Assembly: GCA_927441425.1 (NCBI GenBank)
Contig: CAKMKG010000005.1
Span: forward strand, 186,001 to 250,000
DNA length: 64,000 nucleotides
DNA from: an uncultured Bacillota bacterium
GTDB lineage: Bacteria; Bacillota; Clostridia; Peptostreptococcales; Anaerovoracaceae
Direction of reading: 5' to 3'
A model generated the notes under the pieces. That model searched no databases, was not told where the DNA came from, and saw nothing but the letters and a program-made list of their open reading frames with translations. Positions 50,488 through 58,942 of this stretch are shown one piece after another (position 1 is the stretch's first letter; every line of letters starts with the position of its first letter). A program made the translations under genes and the position numbers.

Positions 50488-51483
50488 TTACTCCTCTCTG
50501 TTTACTGCATTCTTCTTCATTTTCAGAACCTCCCTGACCGCGTCGGCTACGTTAACGCTGGTCAATCCAAATTCCTTCATCAATACATCAGGATCTCCTG
50601 ATTCCCCAAACCGGTCATAAACACCCACCATTTTTGCCGGCACCGGACAGCTTTGCGCCAGCAGCTCGAGAACAGCACTTCCCATTCCTCCGGCGACCTG
50701 ATGCTCTTCGGCCGTTACCACAGCGCCAGTTACTCTGGCGGCTTCAATGAGTGTTTTTGCGTCTAAAGGCTTTACCGTGTGATTATTGATTACCATCGCC
50801 CGGATTCCCTCTTTCGCCAGCTCCTCCGCTGCCACCAGGCTTTCATAGACCATGACTCCGCATGCGATGATGGCAACGTCTGTTCCTTCGCGAACACAGT
50901 AAGCCTCACCCAATTCGAAGGGAGTGTCCTCATTGGTGATAGACGGCACTTTTTCTCTCCCGAACCGAATATAAACCGGTCCATAGATTTCTGCCGCAGC
51001 AAGGGTCGCCTTTTTGGTTTCATTGGAATCCGCAGGCACAACCACTTTCATATTTGGTAAGCACCTCATTATTGATATTTCTTCTAAGGCCTGATGGGTC
51101 GCTCCGTCCGGACCTACTGAGATGCCGCCATGCGCACCGCCCAGCTTTACATTGAGGTTTGCATAACAGACAGTCGTTCGGATTTGATCCCAGGCTCTTC
51201 CTGCTAAAAACACGCCGTAATTAGTTACGAAAGGAACCTTTCCTGTCAGGCTAAGCCCTGCTGCAATCCCTACCTGATTTTGTTCCGCGATGCCGATGCT
51301 GATAAACCGATCCAGATATTGATCTCTAAACCAGTCCACCCTTACCGATGCGGTGATGTCCGCACCCAGCGCCACCACATTTGGGTTCTTTGCACCTGAT
51401 TCTACTAACCCCTCACCATATCCGTCACGGGTAGGTTTTTTCTGTATATTATTGAAATCAAGCTTTAGATCAACCATTCTCAT
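50488..51483 (-). CDS. Transketolase, C-terminal subunit
   Basis: 331 residues covering the pyrimidine-binding and C-terminal domains. The catalytic Glu is in SIGIAEQNQVGIAAGLSL, with FVTNYGVFLAGRAWDQIRTT following. VYIRFGREKVPS and VVTAEEHQVAGGMGSAV are also typical. It overlaps the N-terminal subunit by four bases (ATGA). Split transketolases occur in specialised sugar and C-C exchange pathways of Firmicutes. The pair should move a two-carbon ketol unit using thiamine diphosphate. Substrates in this operon are unknown. Confidence 0.92.
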   Translation of the reverse strand: MRMVDLKLDFNNIQKKPTRDGYGEGLVESGAKNPNVVALGADITASVRVDWFRDQYLDRFISIGIAEQNQVGIAAGLSLTGKVPFVTNYGVFLAGRAWDQIRTTVCYANLNVKLGGAHGGISVGPDGATHQALEEISIMRCLPNMKVVVPADSNETKKATLAAAEIYGPVYIRFGREKVPSITNEDTPFELGEAYCVREGTDVAIIACGVMVYESLVAAEELAKEGIRAMVINNHTVKPLDAKTLIEAARVTGAVVTAEEHQVAGGMGSAVLELLAQSCPVPAKMVGVYDRFGESGDPDVLMKEFGLTSVNVADAVREVLKMKKNAVNREE

Positions 51484-52325
51484 TTTGTGTCCACTCCCCT
51501 CTTGATTTCAAGTCCGGTTAAGGCCTCTTCAAGCTGTGCATGATTGGGTGCTGCTCCGTGCCAGGCAGCGGAATTTTCCATAAAGGAAACGCCCTTGCCC
51601 TTTACTGTATTCGCGATGATAACCGTCGGCTTTCCCTTATGTGCTTCAGCCTGTTTAAAGGCTTCTTCCACTTTTAACACATCATGTCCGTCTACTTCAA
51701 TCACGTTCCAATTAAAGGCGAGCCATTTATCCTTGCACGGATTGATCGTCATCACCTCATCCACTGCTCCGTCGATCTGCATTCCGTTATAGTCCACGAT
51801 ACCGCAAAGGTGATCTAGCTTATAATGCCCCGCTGCCATAGCCGCCTCCCAGATTTGCCCCTCCTGGATTTCACCGTCTCCCATGAGACAATAGACGCGA
51901 AAATCTTCTTGATTCATTCTGCCTCCAAGGGCGATGCCTGTTGCTATGGAAAGCCCCTGGCCGAGAGATCCTCCCGATACTTCCACCCCGGGCGTTTTGT
52001 TCATACAGGGATGCCCTTGTAGCATGGAACCGTACTTCCTCAGGCCGTTCAGCTCATCCTCGTGGAAATATCCGCAATCTGCCAAAACAGCATATAAAGC
52101 TGGGCAAATATGGCCTTTGGACAGTATCAGCCGGTCTCTTTCCTTCCAATGTGGATTCTCGGGATCATGCTGCAAGACATTGTTGTAAAGTACTCCCAAA
52201 ATATCAATTGCTGACAAGGATCCGCCCGGATGTCCGGACCCTGCCTTTGAAAGCATTTTTAAAATATTAATCCGAAGCCATCTCGATTTCTCTAATAGCT
52301 GTTCTTCGTTTAAATTACTTCGCAT
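51480..52325 (-). CDS. Transketolase, N-terminal (ThDP-binding) subunit
   Basis: 281 residues, the diphosphate-binding half. Motifs are KAGSGHPGGSLSAIDILGVL, HDPENPHWKERDRLILSKGH and the GDG-type metal motif YCLMGDGEIQEGQIWEAAMA ending near DYNGMQIDG. It pairs with the coupled C-terminal subunit. GGAGGAGATCC precedes the ATG, which overlaps the RraA-like stop by 11 bp. The pair is a full transketolase by motif content. No other pentose-phosphate gene lies nearby. Confidence 0.92.
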   Translation of the reverse strand: MRSNLNEEQLLEKSRWLRINILKMLSKAGSGHPGGSLSAIDILGVLYNNVLQHDPENPHWKERDRLILSKGHICPALYAVLADCGYFHEDELNGLRKYGSMLQGHPCMNKTPGVEVSGGSLGQGLSIATGIALGGRMNQEDFRVYCLMGDGEIQEGQIWEAAMAAGHYKLDHLCGIVDYNGMQIDGAVDEVMTINPCKDKWLAFNWNVIEVDGHDVLKVEEAFKQAEAHKGKPTVIIANTVKGKGVSFMENSAAWHGAAPNHAQLEEALTGLEIKRGVDTK

Positions 52326-53040
52326 GGATCTCCTCCCTTACATTGACCATTTGTCCCCGCCATTGCCGCAATTGATCCACCATGGGTTTTTGTTCCGTTT
52401 CAATCGCCTTGCGGCAGGGGTCCAGCACAAACAGCTCAGCATTAGTTACCCTGCGGCAAGCCTCGGCTAATCTTGGCGCGACCTCCGACGGGACAACCAC
52501 AGCTCCGTGCCGGTCCGCATGAATCAGGTCCCCCGGATGGATCAGCAGTCCGCAGATTTCAACGGATGTGTTCCGTTCAACAAGATGTGACTCTGCCCGT
52601 GCAACCATCATTTCAGTGGAAAAGAAATAAAACCCCAAGGAATCCACTTCATTGATATCCCTTATACCGCCCTGGGTCAGAGTTCCAACGGCGCCTAACG
52701 CTTTAAATGTGGTTGCCTGGACCTCTCCCCAAAAGGATCCGATGGGCCGTTCGTCAATATCCTGAAGTACCGCAACGGTAGGTTCCTCAATATCCCGCAC
52801 ATCACGAAAATAGGCAAACATCATCTCTTTCTGCTCTTCCGTCGGCTTTTCCCAGCCCGAAATCTTCGCAGTTACGGCATAGCCTACCATCGCCTTGCTG
52901 TCGGAAGTGCGCAGCACCATACCGGGATAACAAAATCCTGCAGTATTCGGACGGATTTTAAATCCTTCCAAAGCATTACAAACAGTAGGAGTATCATACT
53001 CTCTTAACTTATTTAGCTGTTCTTTGTTTAAACGCTCCAT
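52315..53040 (-). CDS. RraA-like protein (class II pyruvate aldolase-type fold)
   Basis: 241 residues. The family's Mg/oxaloacetate site is visible: GTLTQGGIRDINEVDSLGFY (Arg-Asp) and IHPGDLIHADRHGAVVVPSE. Relatives include the 4-hydroxy-4-methyl-2-oxoglutarate/4-carboxy-4-hydroxy-2-oxoadipate aldolases and RraA regulators of RNase E. In this catabolic operon an aldolase or oxoacid decarboxylase role is far likelier. The N-terminus (YDTPTVCNALEGFKIRPNTA) is the usual family start. AGGAGG precedes the ATG. It lies 55 bp after the AEC carrier gene. Confidence 0.85.
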   Translation of the reverse strand: MERLNKEQLNKLREYDTPTVCNALEGFKIRPNTAGFCYPGMVLRTSDSKAMVGYAVTAKISGWEKPTEEQKEMMFAYFRDVRDIEEPTVAVLQDIDERPIGSFWGEVQATTFKALGAVGTLTQGGIRDINEVDSLGFYFFSTEMMVARAESHLVERNTSVEICGLLIHPGDLIHADRHGAVVVPSEVAPRLAEACRRVTNAELFVLDPCRKAIETEQKPMVDQLRQWRGQMVNVREEIHAK

Positions 53041-53095
53041 AATAAACCTCCTGATTATGTCAGATAACCTAAGCGAGTTTTCATCCTGCTATTTT

Positions 53096-54058
53096 TTAGA
53101 CAGGATATAAAATTCCGGCAATATAGATCACAAATGTCAGTGTGATCATACTGAAAATGGTTGATGAAACAACCGCTTGAATCGCGTAATTTTGATTATT
53201 ATTGTATTCCATTGCAATGAGTGCTGTATTGATTCCTGTAGGAACAGAGTAGGCAATCAGTATTGTCTGTGCCGTTATCCCTGTGAATCCAAAAAGATAG
53301 ATAAACAGTATCGCAAGAGCCGGTCCGATGACCAAGCGTATGAAGGAAGAAAGATATACGTTAACATCCTTAAAATCAAACTTGATTTTAGCCAACTGAA
53401 TCCCCAGTGCGATGAGTGCTATTGCGACAAGTCCGTTTTTTAAGTGAATCAATACAGGCCATATTGGAGTGATTGTCATATCGAAATTTATCGCTTTCAT
53501 GATCAGAACGAGGATAATTGCAGGGATAACAGGCAGTTTTAGAGTTCTGATGATCGACTTCTTAAGATTCGTTGTGGCCCTACCGCCGATATAGAACCCA
53601 ATCGTATTGCTGGTAACGTTATTAAAAACCAAAATCATAACAAGGGCTGCAAGCGCATCATTTAAGTAAGGAGTTTTTTCTCCTACGATAAATGGCGCGG
53701 AACTGAATACGATCGTGATGAGAGCCAAGCCAATATTTCCGGTATTATTAAACATAATCGAGTTTGCAAAAGCATCTGACAAACCTGCCTCATGTTTTCG
53801 AATTCTGCTTATAATTTTAGCTAGAATAAAGCTGCTGAGCAGATAAGCTGCAGAGAACAAAAGGATTTTTACCATATCAAAATCTAAGTCGACTGTAAAG
53901 AGATTCACAAATACAAATGCAGGCACAAGTAAATAAATAACAATTTTACTGAGTGTAATCACACTTAGCTCAAAGTTCTTGCCTAATGCAAAGCCAAGTG
54001 CGATCATGATGAAAAGAGGCATTATGCTATTTACAAGTATGTATAAGAACGTATTCAT
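53096..54058 (-). CDS. AEC-family transporter
   Basis: 320 residues with about ten membrane spans in two repeats. The family pattern includes IMPLFIMIALGFALGKNFEL at the start, FNNTGNIGLALITIVFSSA in the first half and AYSVPTGINTALIAMEYNNN in the second. AEC proteins export auxin in plants and carry malate, malonate or other organic acids in bacteria. It is the first gene of the seven-gene operon, so it probably moves the pathway's acid. An AAAGGATT site precedes the ATG. A 27-bp palindrome lies 102-128 bp upstream. Confidence 0.87.
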   Translation of the reverse strand: MNTFLYILVNSIMPLFIMIALGFALGKNFELSVITLSKIVIYLLVPAFVFVNLFTVDLDFDMVKILLFSAAYLLSSFILAKIISRIRKHEAGLSDAFANSIMFNNTGNIGLALITIVFSSAPFIVGEKTPYLNDALAALVMILVFNNVTSNTIGFYIGGRATTNLKKSIIRTLKLPVIPAIILVLIMKAINFDMTITPIWPVLIHLKNGLVAIALIALGIQLAKIKFDFKDVNVYLSSFIRLVIGPALAILFIYLFGFTGITAQTILIAYSVPTGINTALIAMEYNNNQNYAIQAVVSSTIFSMITLTFVIYIAGILYPV

Positions 54059-54159
54059 TCAATCATAATCCTTTGTCAGAAGCCTATAAAAACAGTGCCT
54101 TTTGAGTGAAAACGGTTGTGTGCAGGTATTGTATGATATAAATATAGCCTCTGATTTAA

Positions 54160-54186
54160 AATAAGTAAAATACTATAATACTTATT
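54160..54186. promoter_or_regulatory. Palindromic operator before the AEC-RraA operon
   Basis: 27 bp with inverted arms AATAAGTA and TACTTATT and 11 bp between, as for LysR-type T-N11-A boxes. It lies inside a region of about 70 bp (54140-54210) that aligns without gaps to 55289-55359. Confidence 0.6.
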
Positions 54187-54237
54187 AGCATCATAGACAA
54201 TGAGCTATGACAACCCGAACACAAAGGAGTGCACGGA

Positions 54238-55227
54238 TCAATCATCGATTCCTACCCTGTTTGAACGTATGCCTTGAAACACCCTGCCGAGGGTATGATA
54301 AATCATTTTTTCCGCTTCTTCGAATTGGTCCTTTCGGCGTACTACAAAGCCGTGACTGCTATCCAGAAATCTTCTGGCCGCAACCGGAACACCCGCCTCC
54401 AAAAGCCTGTATGCATATTTTTCCGCTTCTTCTCCCAGGAAATCATCACCGCACGTGAAAATCAAAGCCTCCGGTAATCCGGCCAGCATTTCGTCCGGTG
54501 CAAAGAGTGGCGACACCGTCGGATCAAGCCGGCATTCATCGTCAACATATACGCTGGTATATAATTGTGCAGCGCGGGAATGCACCGTCGGATCAAATTG
54601 ATACGTACCCTCTGCATAGGCGCTGTGACAAAGTTTGGCATATTCGGGCGGTATTTTCTGAGGGTTTTTATAAGCATTGCGCTTTAATTGGGGCTGCGTA
54701 TACAGATCGAGGCACGGATAATCAAGGATTTGCAATGTAATATAAAAATCATGCCGCTCATGATTCAAAAGAGTTATTGCAGCGGCAAGATTCCCGCCGG
54801 CGCTGTGACCGCACAGCACAGTATAGGCCGGATCAATCTGCAATAATTCCCAGTTTTCGTTTGCCCATCGAACAACGTCGTAGCACTGATGGAGTGCGTA
54901 AGGATATCTTTGCTCCGGTGCAGGCGTATAATCAATGTCTATGACCACACATTCTGCACGGCTGCAGATGTTTTTTGAAAATACAGTGTCCTGTTGCCTG
55001 TGACTTTTGATAAATCCACCCCCATGGATATTGATAAAAAGGGGATGCAGGCTTTGTTCGGAGTCGGGATAATGGATGTAAACACGGGTTTCCCCATCAC
55101 GGGTCGGGACCATCACATCATCGGTTTTTCTTACATAGTACCTGTTCATCAGCTCTTCGCTGACGGTATTCCCAACGCCTATATCCCGTAAGAATTGTAT
55201 CAGCTGCTCTTGTTCCTGTGAAATCAT
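54238..55227 (-). CDS. Alpha/beta hydrolase, HSL-type esterase
   Basis: About 329 residues. The oxyanion-hole motif is LFINIHGGGFIKSHR, the nucleophile elbow VLCGHSAGGNLAAAI, with Asp in LIFTCGDDFLGEEAEKYAYR and His in FLDSSHGFVVRR. This is the hormone-sensitive-lipase/Aes class, cleaving carboxylic esters of small acids. Start 55227 (MISQEQEQL) is chosen because AAGGAG lies seven bases upstream; the ATG at 55251 lacks a site. Its promoter region closely resembles that of the AEC operon, so it probably feeds the same pathway, for example by releasing an acid from an ester. Confidence 0.87.
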   Translation of the reverse strand: MISQEQEQLIQFLRDIGVGNTVSEELMNRYYVRKTDDVMVPTRDGETRVYIHYPDSEQSLHPLFINIHGGGFIKSHRQQDTVFSKNICSRAECVVIDIDYTPAPEQRYPYALHQCYDVVRWANENWELLQIDPAYTVLCGHSAGGNLAAAITLLNHERHDFYITLQILDYPCLDLYTQPQLKRNAYKNPQKIPPEYAKLCHSAYAEGTYQFDPTVHSRAAQLYTSVYVDDECRLDPTVSPLFAPDEMLAGLPEALIFTCGDDFLGEEAEKYAYRLLEAGVPVAARRFLDSSHGFVVRRKDQFEEAEKMIYHTLGRVFQGIRSNRVGIDD

Positions 55228-55308
55228 AGTGAACTCCTTTTTTCCTCTCATTACCGGTCAAACTTTCTCAATTTGTTGATTATGACTCAAATATAGTCTC
55301 TTGTTTTT

Positions 55309-55335
55309 GATAAGTAAAATACCATATTCTTTATC
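55309..55335. promoter_or_regulatory. Palindromic operator before the esterase gene
   Basis: 27 bp aligned to 54160-54186: both read ATAAGTAAAATAC, then (T/C)ATA and a TTAT-containing right arm (arms GATAA and TTATC here). Flanks AAATATAG (20 bp to the left) and CATAGA.AAT (starting 32 bp in) keep identical spacing in both places. Confidence 0.6.
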
Positions 55336-55368
55336 GATGCCATAGATAATTACATATGAAGAGAAATT

Positions 55369-55399
55369 AGTAATCCTGCCTTTTTACGGCAGGATTACT
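55369..55399 (-). terminator. Terminator of the hadBC-thiolase operon
   Basis: AGTAATCCTGCC, 7-base loop, GGCAGGATTACT: a perfect 12-bp stem immediately after the thiolase stop. The following AATTTCTC is only weakly U-rich. Confidence 0.75.
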
Positions 55400-55405
55400 A
55401 TTGAA

Positions 55406-56590
55406 TCAGATCAGTTCGAAGATTCCCGCGGCACCCATTCCGCCGCCGATGCACATACTGACGATCCCTCGTTTCTGCCCTCTTCTTCTCAGTTCTTGCA
55501 GCAGTTTTATCGTAAGGATTGTACCGGAGCAGCCTAAGGGATGACCTAAAGCAATCGCTCCGCCATTAACATTGACCTTGTCAATGTTCAGTCCAAGCTC
55601 AGTGATACAGGCGATCGACTGTGAAGCAAAAGCCTCATTCAATTCTATGAGATCAATATCTTCCAGTGTTAATCCATTGCGCTGCAGCACCTTTGGGATG
55701 GCATAGAGCGGTCCGATCCCCATCAGTTCCGGTGGAACACCCACAACCGAATACCCGGTCAATCTTGCAATGGGCTGATATCCGAACTCTTTTGCTTTCT
55801 CCTCCGACATCACCACAACAAAGGCAGCACCGTCACTGGTCTGGGACGAATTCCCCGGTGTAACCGTACCGTCTGCTTTGAAAACCGGCCGTAGCTTTGC
55901 CAATGCTTCCATGGAGCTGTCAGGTCGAATTCCTTCGTCACGATCAAAAATAATTTTATTGATTACCGTCCTGCCGTTCTTTGTTTTTTCAATTGCATCT
56001 GCATAGACTGGAACAATTTCCTCAACAAACTTTCCATTCACAGCAGCTTCATAGGCGCGCAAATGGCTTCTTACGGAAAACTCGTCCTGCATCTCACGGC
56101 TTATGTGATACTTTGCCGCTACATTTTCCGCCGTGATCCCCATCGAATCATAGGCATGGGGAGAATTATTCATCAAACCCGGATCAGGCCGCATCCTGTT
56201 TCCGCCCATAGGGATGGCACTCATGGATTCAAGCCCCCCCGCTATGACAATATCGTTCTGCCCGCTTGTGATCGTGTTGGCAGCAGTTACGATGGACTGC
56301 AAGCCGGAAGAGCAAAATCGATTGATGGTTTGCCCCGGTGTGCTTTCTCCCAAGCCGGTCTTCAGTGCGATCATTCGTGCCACATTGAGCCCTTGCTCTG
56401 CCTCAGGCATTGCACATCCCAGGATCAAATCGTCGATCTGCGTATGAGGCAGATCCGGCAGCTGCGTCAACAGACCCTGCAAAACCTGACTTGCAAGTTC
56501 CTCCGGACGCGTATCCCTTAGTGTACCTTTCGGCGCCCTACCAATGCCGGATCGTCCCATAGCGACCAATACAGCTGTATTCTTCATCAT
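55406..56590 (-). CDS. Acetyl-CoA acyltransferase (3-ketoacyl-CoA thiolase)
   Basis: 394 residues with all catalytic elements of a degradative or biosynthetic thiolase: nucleophile Cys in NRFCSSGLQSIVTAAN, ELNEAFASQSIA, the His in NGGAIALGHPLGCSG and the second Cys in MCIGGGMGAAGIFE. It splits 3-ketoacyl-CoA into acetyl-CoA and an acyl-CoA two carbons shorter. It is last of the sigma-54 operon, 12 bp after the FadN-like gene. The pairing matches FadN-FadA of Bacillus subtilis. GAAGGAG precedes the ATG. Confidence 0.95.
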   Translation of the reverse strand: MMKNTAVLVAMGRSGIGRAPKGTLRDTRPEELASQVLQGLLTQLPDLPHTQIDDLILGCAMPEAEQGLNVARMIALKTGLGESTPGQTINRFCSSGLQSIVTAANTITSGQNDIVIAGGLESMSAIPMGGNRMRPDPGLMNNSPHAYDSMGITAENVAAKYHISREMQDEFSVRSHLRAYEAAVNGKFVEEIVPVYADAIEKTKNGRTVINKIIFDRDEGIRPDSSMEALAKLRPVFKADGTVTPGNSSQTSDGAAFVVVMSEEKAKEFGYQPIARLTGYSVVGVPPELMGIGPLYAIPKVLQRNGLTLEDIDLIELNEAFASQSIACITELGLNIDKVNVNGGAIALGHPLGCSGTILTIKLLQELRRRGQKRGIVSMCIGGGMGAAGIFELI

Positions 56591-56602
56591 TGTTTCTCCT
56601 TC

Positions 56603-58921
56603 TCAGTTTCTGACCGGACGGCGTGTTTGCACCATACCGCTGATTCTTTCATGGGTTTTGGCGTTCCGGATCAATTCCGCAAAGCCTTCCTTTTCGAGGC
56701 GAAGCAATTCCTGCTCTGAAATATGGCTTCCATTCGGTACATCCCCGCCAGTAAGTACTTTCGCGATCTTTTCGGTGATCTCCGCATCATACCGTGTAAT
56801 AAATCCACCGTCCGCCATTCCCATTATGATCGCTCGCATCGTTGCCATCCCTGTATTTCCTGTGACTTGGGTCAGCTTCGGCAATACCTGACGGTAACCG
56901 TCCTTAACAAGGCGCAGCACTTCCTCTTTCGCTCTTTCCGTAAGATCATCAATTTGAGCGATAATGATATCCGTCGGCTGCAAATAGCCGAGCTGCAAGG
57001 CCTCATAAGCATTTTTTGAAACCTGAGCAGTGGCTACCTGAAATAACAGTTTCTGGATGACCGGGGTGTAATCTTTGCAGTCCAGACCTTTCAGCAGCAT
57101 TCCATAGCGCTGAACAAGCTCCTTTAATCCTCCTCCGGCCGGAATGAGCCCTACTCCGACTTCTACCAGTCCCATATAGGTATCGATGTGGGCAACAATC
57201 CGGGATGTCTGCAATGCAAACTCACATCCTCCCCCCAGCACCATTCCGTGAACTGCAGCGATGATGGGCTTCTTTGCGTATTTGATTCTGAGACTTACCT
57301 GCTGAAATTCGTCAATTTTATCCCCAACCGCATTCAGCTCTCCAGCCATAATACTGGTGATCATTTCTTTTAAATCGGCGCCAATCAGAAAATTCCCTCC
57401 GCTGTTCAGCAGCACCAATCCTTTGTAGTGATTTCCGTTTTCAACCCGATCGATTGCCGCAACCAATTCCGTTCTGATGTTTGCTGTGATGCTGTCACCG
57501 GTTGACTTGAACTCGAAGCCTAAAACACCATCCCCCAGATCGATCAGCGTGCTATGATCGAATTTACTTAGTACGGGATATACGGAGTCAAAGGAATTGA
57601 GGTCCGGATCCTTCTCATAGAAGTTTTCTTTCCTGGCGAGCCTCTCTTCGATCCATTGGGGCAGCTTCTTTCCGTCGTCTTTCATTCTCAGCGCGGCTTT
57701 TTCGAAGCCGATCAAATCCCAAAGCTCAAAGGGGCCGACTTCCCAGTTATATCCCCACTTCATGGCGTTGTCGATCTCCTGATAGGTATCCGCCACTTCA
57801 TTCTTTACCTGCGCCGAATAGTAAATGATTTCCGATATATTCTCCCATAGGAATTTGCTTTCCGTCTCTTCCGCATAAAGCAGAGCACGCAGCCGATCCT
57901 TCAGCCTGGGTATCTTCTTCACGGCTTCGATAAATGGTACTCCGGCCTGATCCGGTTTTACGTATTCCTGGCATGCAAAATCCCAAACCAGCTTGATTTT
58001 TTTGTTATTTTCATCCTTTGCACGCTTATAAAACCCGCCGCCGGTTTTGTCCCCAAGCTGTCCGTTGCCGAACATCGCCCTTATTTCTTCCGGCACTTTG
58101 AAATATGCTTTCTCTTCCTCATCTTTCAGGGCGCCAAAAATATTATCATTCACATGGGTTAGAACATCCAGACCCACCATATCGGCTGTCTGGAAAGTTG
58201 CACTTCTCGCTCTTCCGATCAGCTTTCCCGTTAATTGATCGGTTTTTTCGATGTCAAAGCCGTATGTCTTCATCTGCCTTAAGGTCAGAGGAATGAGCAC
58301 CGCTCCGATCCGGTTTGCGATAAAGTTGGGCGTATCGTGCGCTTTGACAACCCCTTTGCCAAGAATGTGATGTCCGAAATCCGTCATATACGCAACGACA
58401 TCTGCATCGGTATTTGATGTGGGAATGATCTCCAGAAGCCGCATATATCTTGGCGGGTTAAAGAAATGGGTTCCCAGAAATCGCCTCTTCAAATCAGCAG
58501 GCATTTTTTCAGCAATGGCTGAAATGGGAATACCGGAGGTATTCGTTGAAAGTATGGCATCCGCTTTGACATGCGGAAGCAGCTTCTCGACCAGCTTCTG
58601 TTTGATTTCCAGATTCTCCGCAACCACCTCAACGATCCAGTCGCAATCTTCAACCAAAGCCAGATCATCCTCCAGATTTCCGGGGGTTATGTATGCGGCC
58701 ATTTCAGGTCTGGCGACGGCGGGCAGTCGTTTGTCCGACAGGAGCCGTTCGATGGCAGCTGCTGCAAGAGCAGACCGTTTCTTTCCTTCTGCATCAGCAA
58801 GCTCCCCAGGAACGATGTCAAGCAACACTACGGGAATTCCCGCATTCGCCAGTATTGCCGCGATACCGGCACCCATGACGCCTGCTCCGATCACCGCTAC
58901 TTTTTTAATATTATAATTCAA
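56603..58921 (-). CDS. fadN: Bifunctional 3-hydroxyacyl-CoA dehydrogenase / enoyl-CoA hydratase
   Basis: 772 residues in FadN order (dehydrogenase first). The NAD motif is VIGAGVMGAGIAAILANAGI, the dehydrogenase active-site region GTHFFNPPRYMRLLEIIPT and PNFIANRIG. The C-terminal crotonase domain starts near residue 470, with AAVHGMVLGGGCEFALQTSR and GLVEVGVGLIPAGGGLKEL, so both catalytic Glu are kept. It hydrates an enoyl-CoA and oxidises the 3-hydroxy product. Start is TTG 58921 with AAGGAG upstream. It sits between the CoA-transferase and thiolase genes. No acyl-CoA dehydrogenase is in the operon, consistent with enoyl-CoA coming from the 2-hydroxyacyl-CoA dehydratase. Confidence 0.93.
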   Translation of the reverse strand: MNYNIKKVAVIGAGVMGAGIAAILANAGIPVVLLDIVPGELADAEGKKRSALAAAAIERLLSDKRLPAVARPEMAAYITPGNLEDDLALVEDCDWIVEVVAENLEIKQKLVEKLLPHVKADAILSTNTSGIPISAIAEKMPADLKRRFLGTHFFNPPRYMRLLEIIPTSNTDADVVAYMTDFGHHILGKGVVKAHDTPNFIANRIGAVLIPLTLRQMKTYGFDIEKTDQLTGKLIGRARSATFQTADMVGLDVLTHVNDNIFGALKDEEEKAYFKVPEEIRAMFGNGQLGDKTGGGFYKRAKDENNKKIKLVWDFACQEYVKPDQAGVPFIEAVKKIPRLKDRLRALLYAEETESKFLWENISEIIYYSAQVKNEVADTYQEIDNAMKWGYNWEVGPFELWDLIGFEKAALRMKDDGKKLPQWIEERLARKENFYEKDPDLNSFDSVYPVLSKFDHSTLIDLGDGVLGFEFKSTGDSITANIRTELVAAIDRVENGNHYKGLVLLNSGGNFLIGADLKEMITSIMAGELNAVGDKIDEFQQVSLRIKYAKKPIIAAVHGMVLGGGCEFALQTSRIVAHIDTYMGLVEVGVGLIPAGGGLKELVQRYGMLLKGLDCKDYTPVIQKLLFQVATAQVSKNAYEALQLGYLQPTDIIIAQIDDLTERAKEEVLRLVKDGYRQVLPKLTQVTGNTGMATMRAIIMGMADGGFITRYDAEITEKIAKVLTGGDVPNGSHISEQELLRLEKEGFAELIRNAKTHERISGMVQTRRPVRN

Positions 58922-58942
58922 AGATCACACACTCCTTTCCAA

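Noticed and set aside
56603-58921. Fatty-acid beta-oxidation operon driven by the fadD-like gene
   Set aside because: The acyl-CoA ligase lies 46 kb away in a separate unit, and this operon lacks acyl-CoA dehydrogenase and ETF; the dehydratase pair explains the enoyl-CoA source better.
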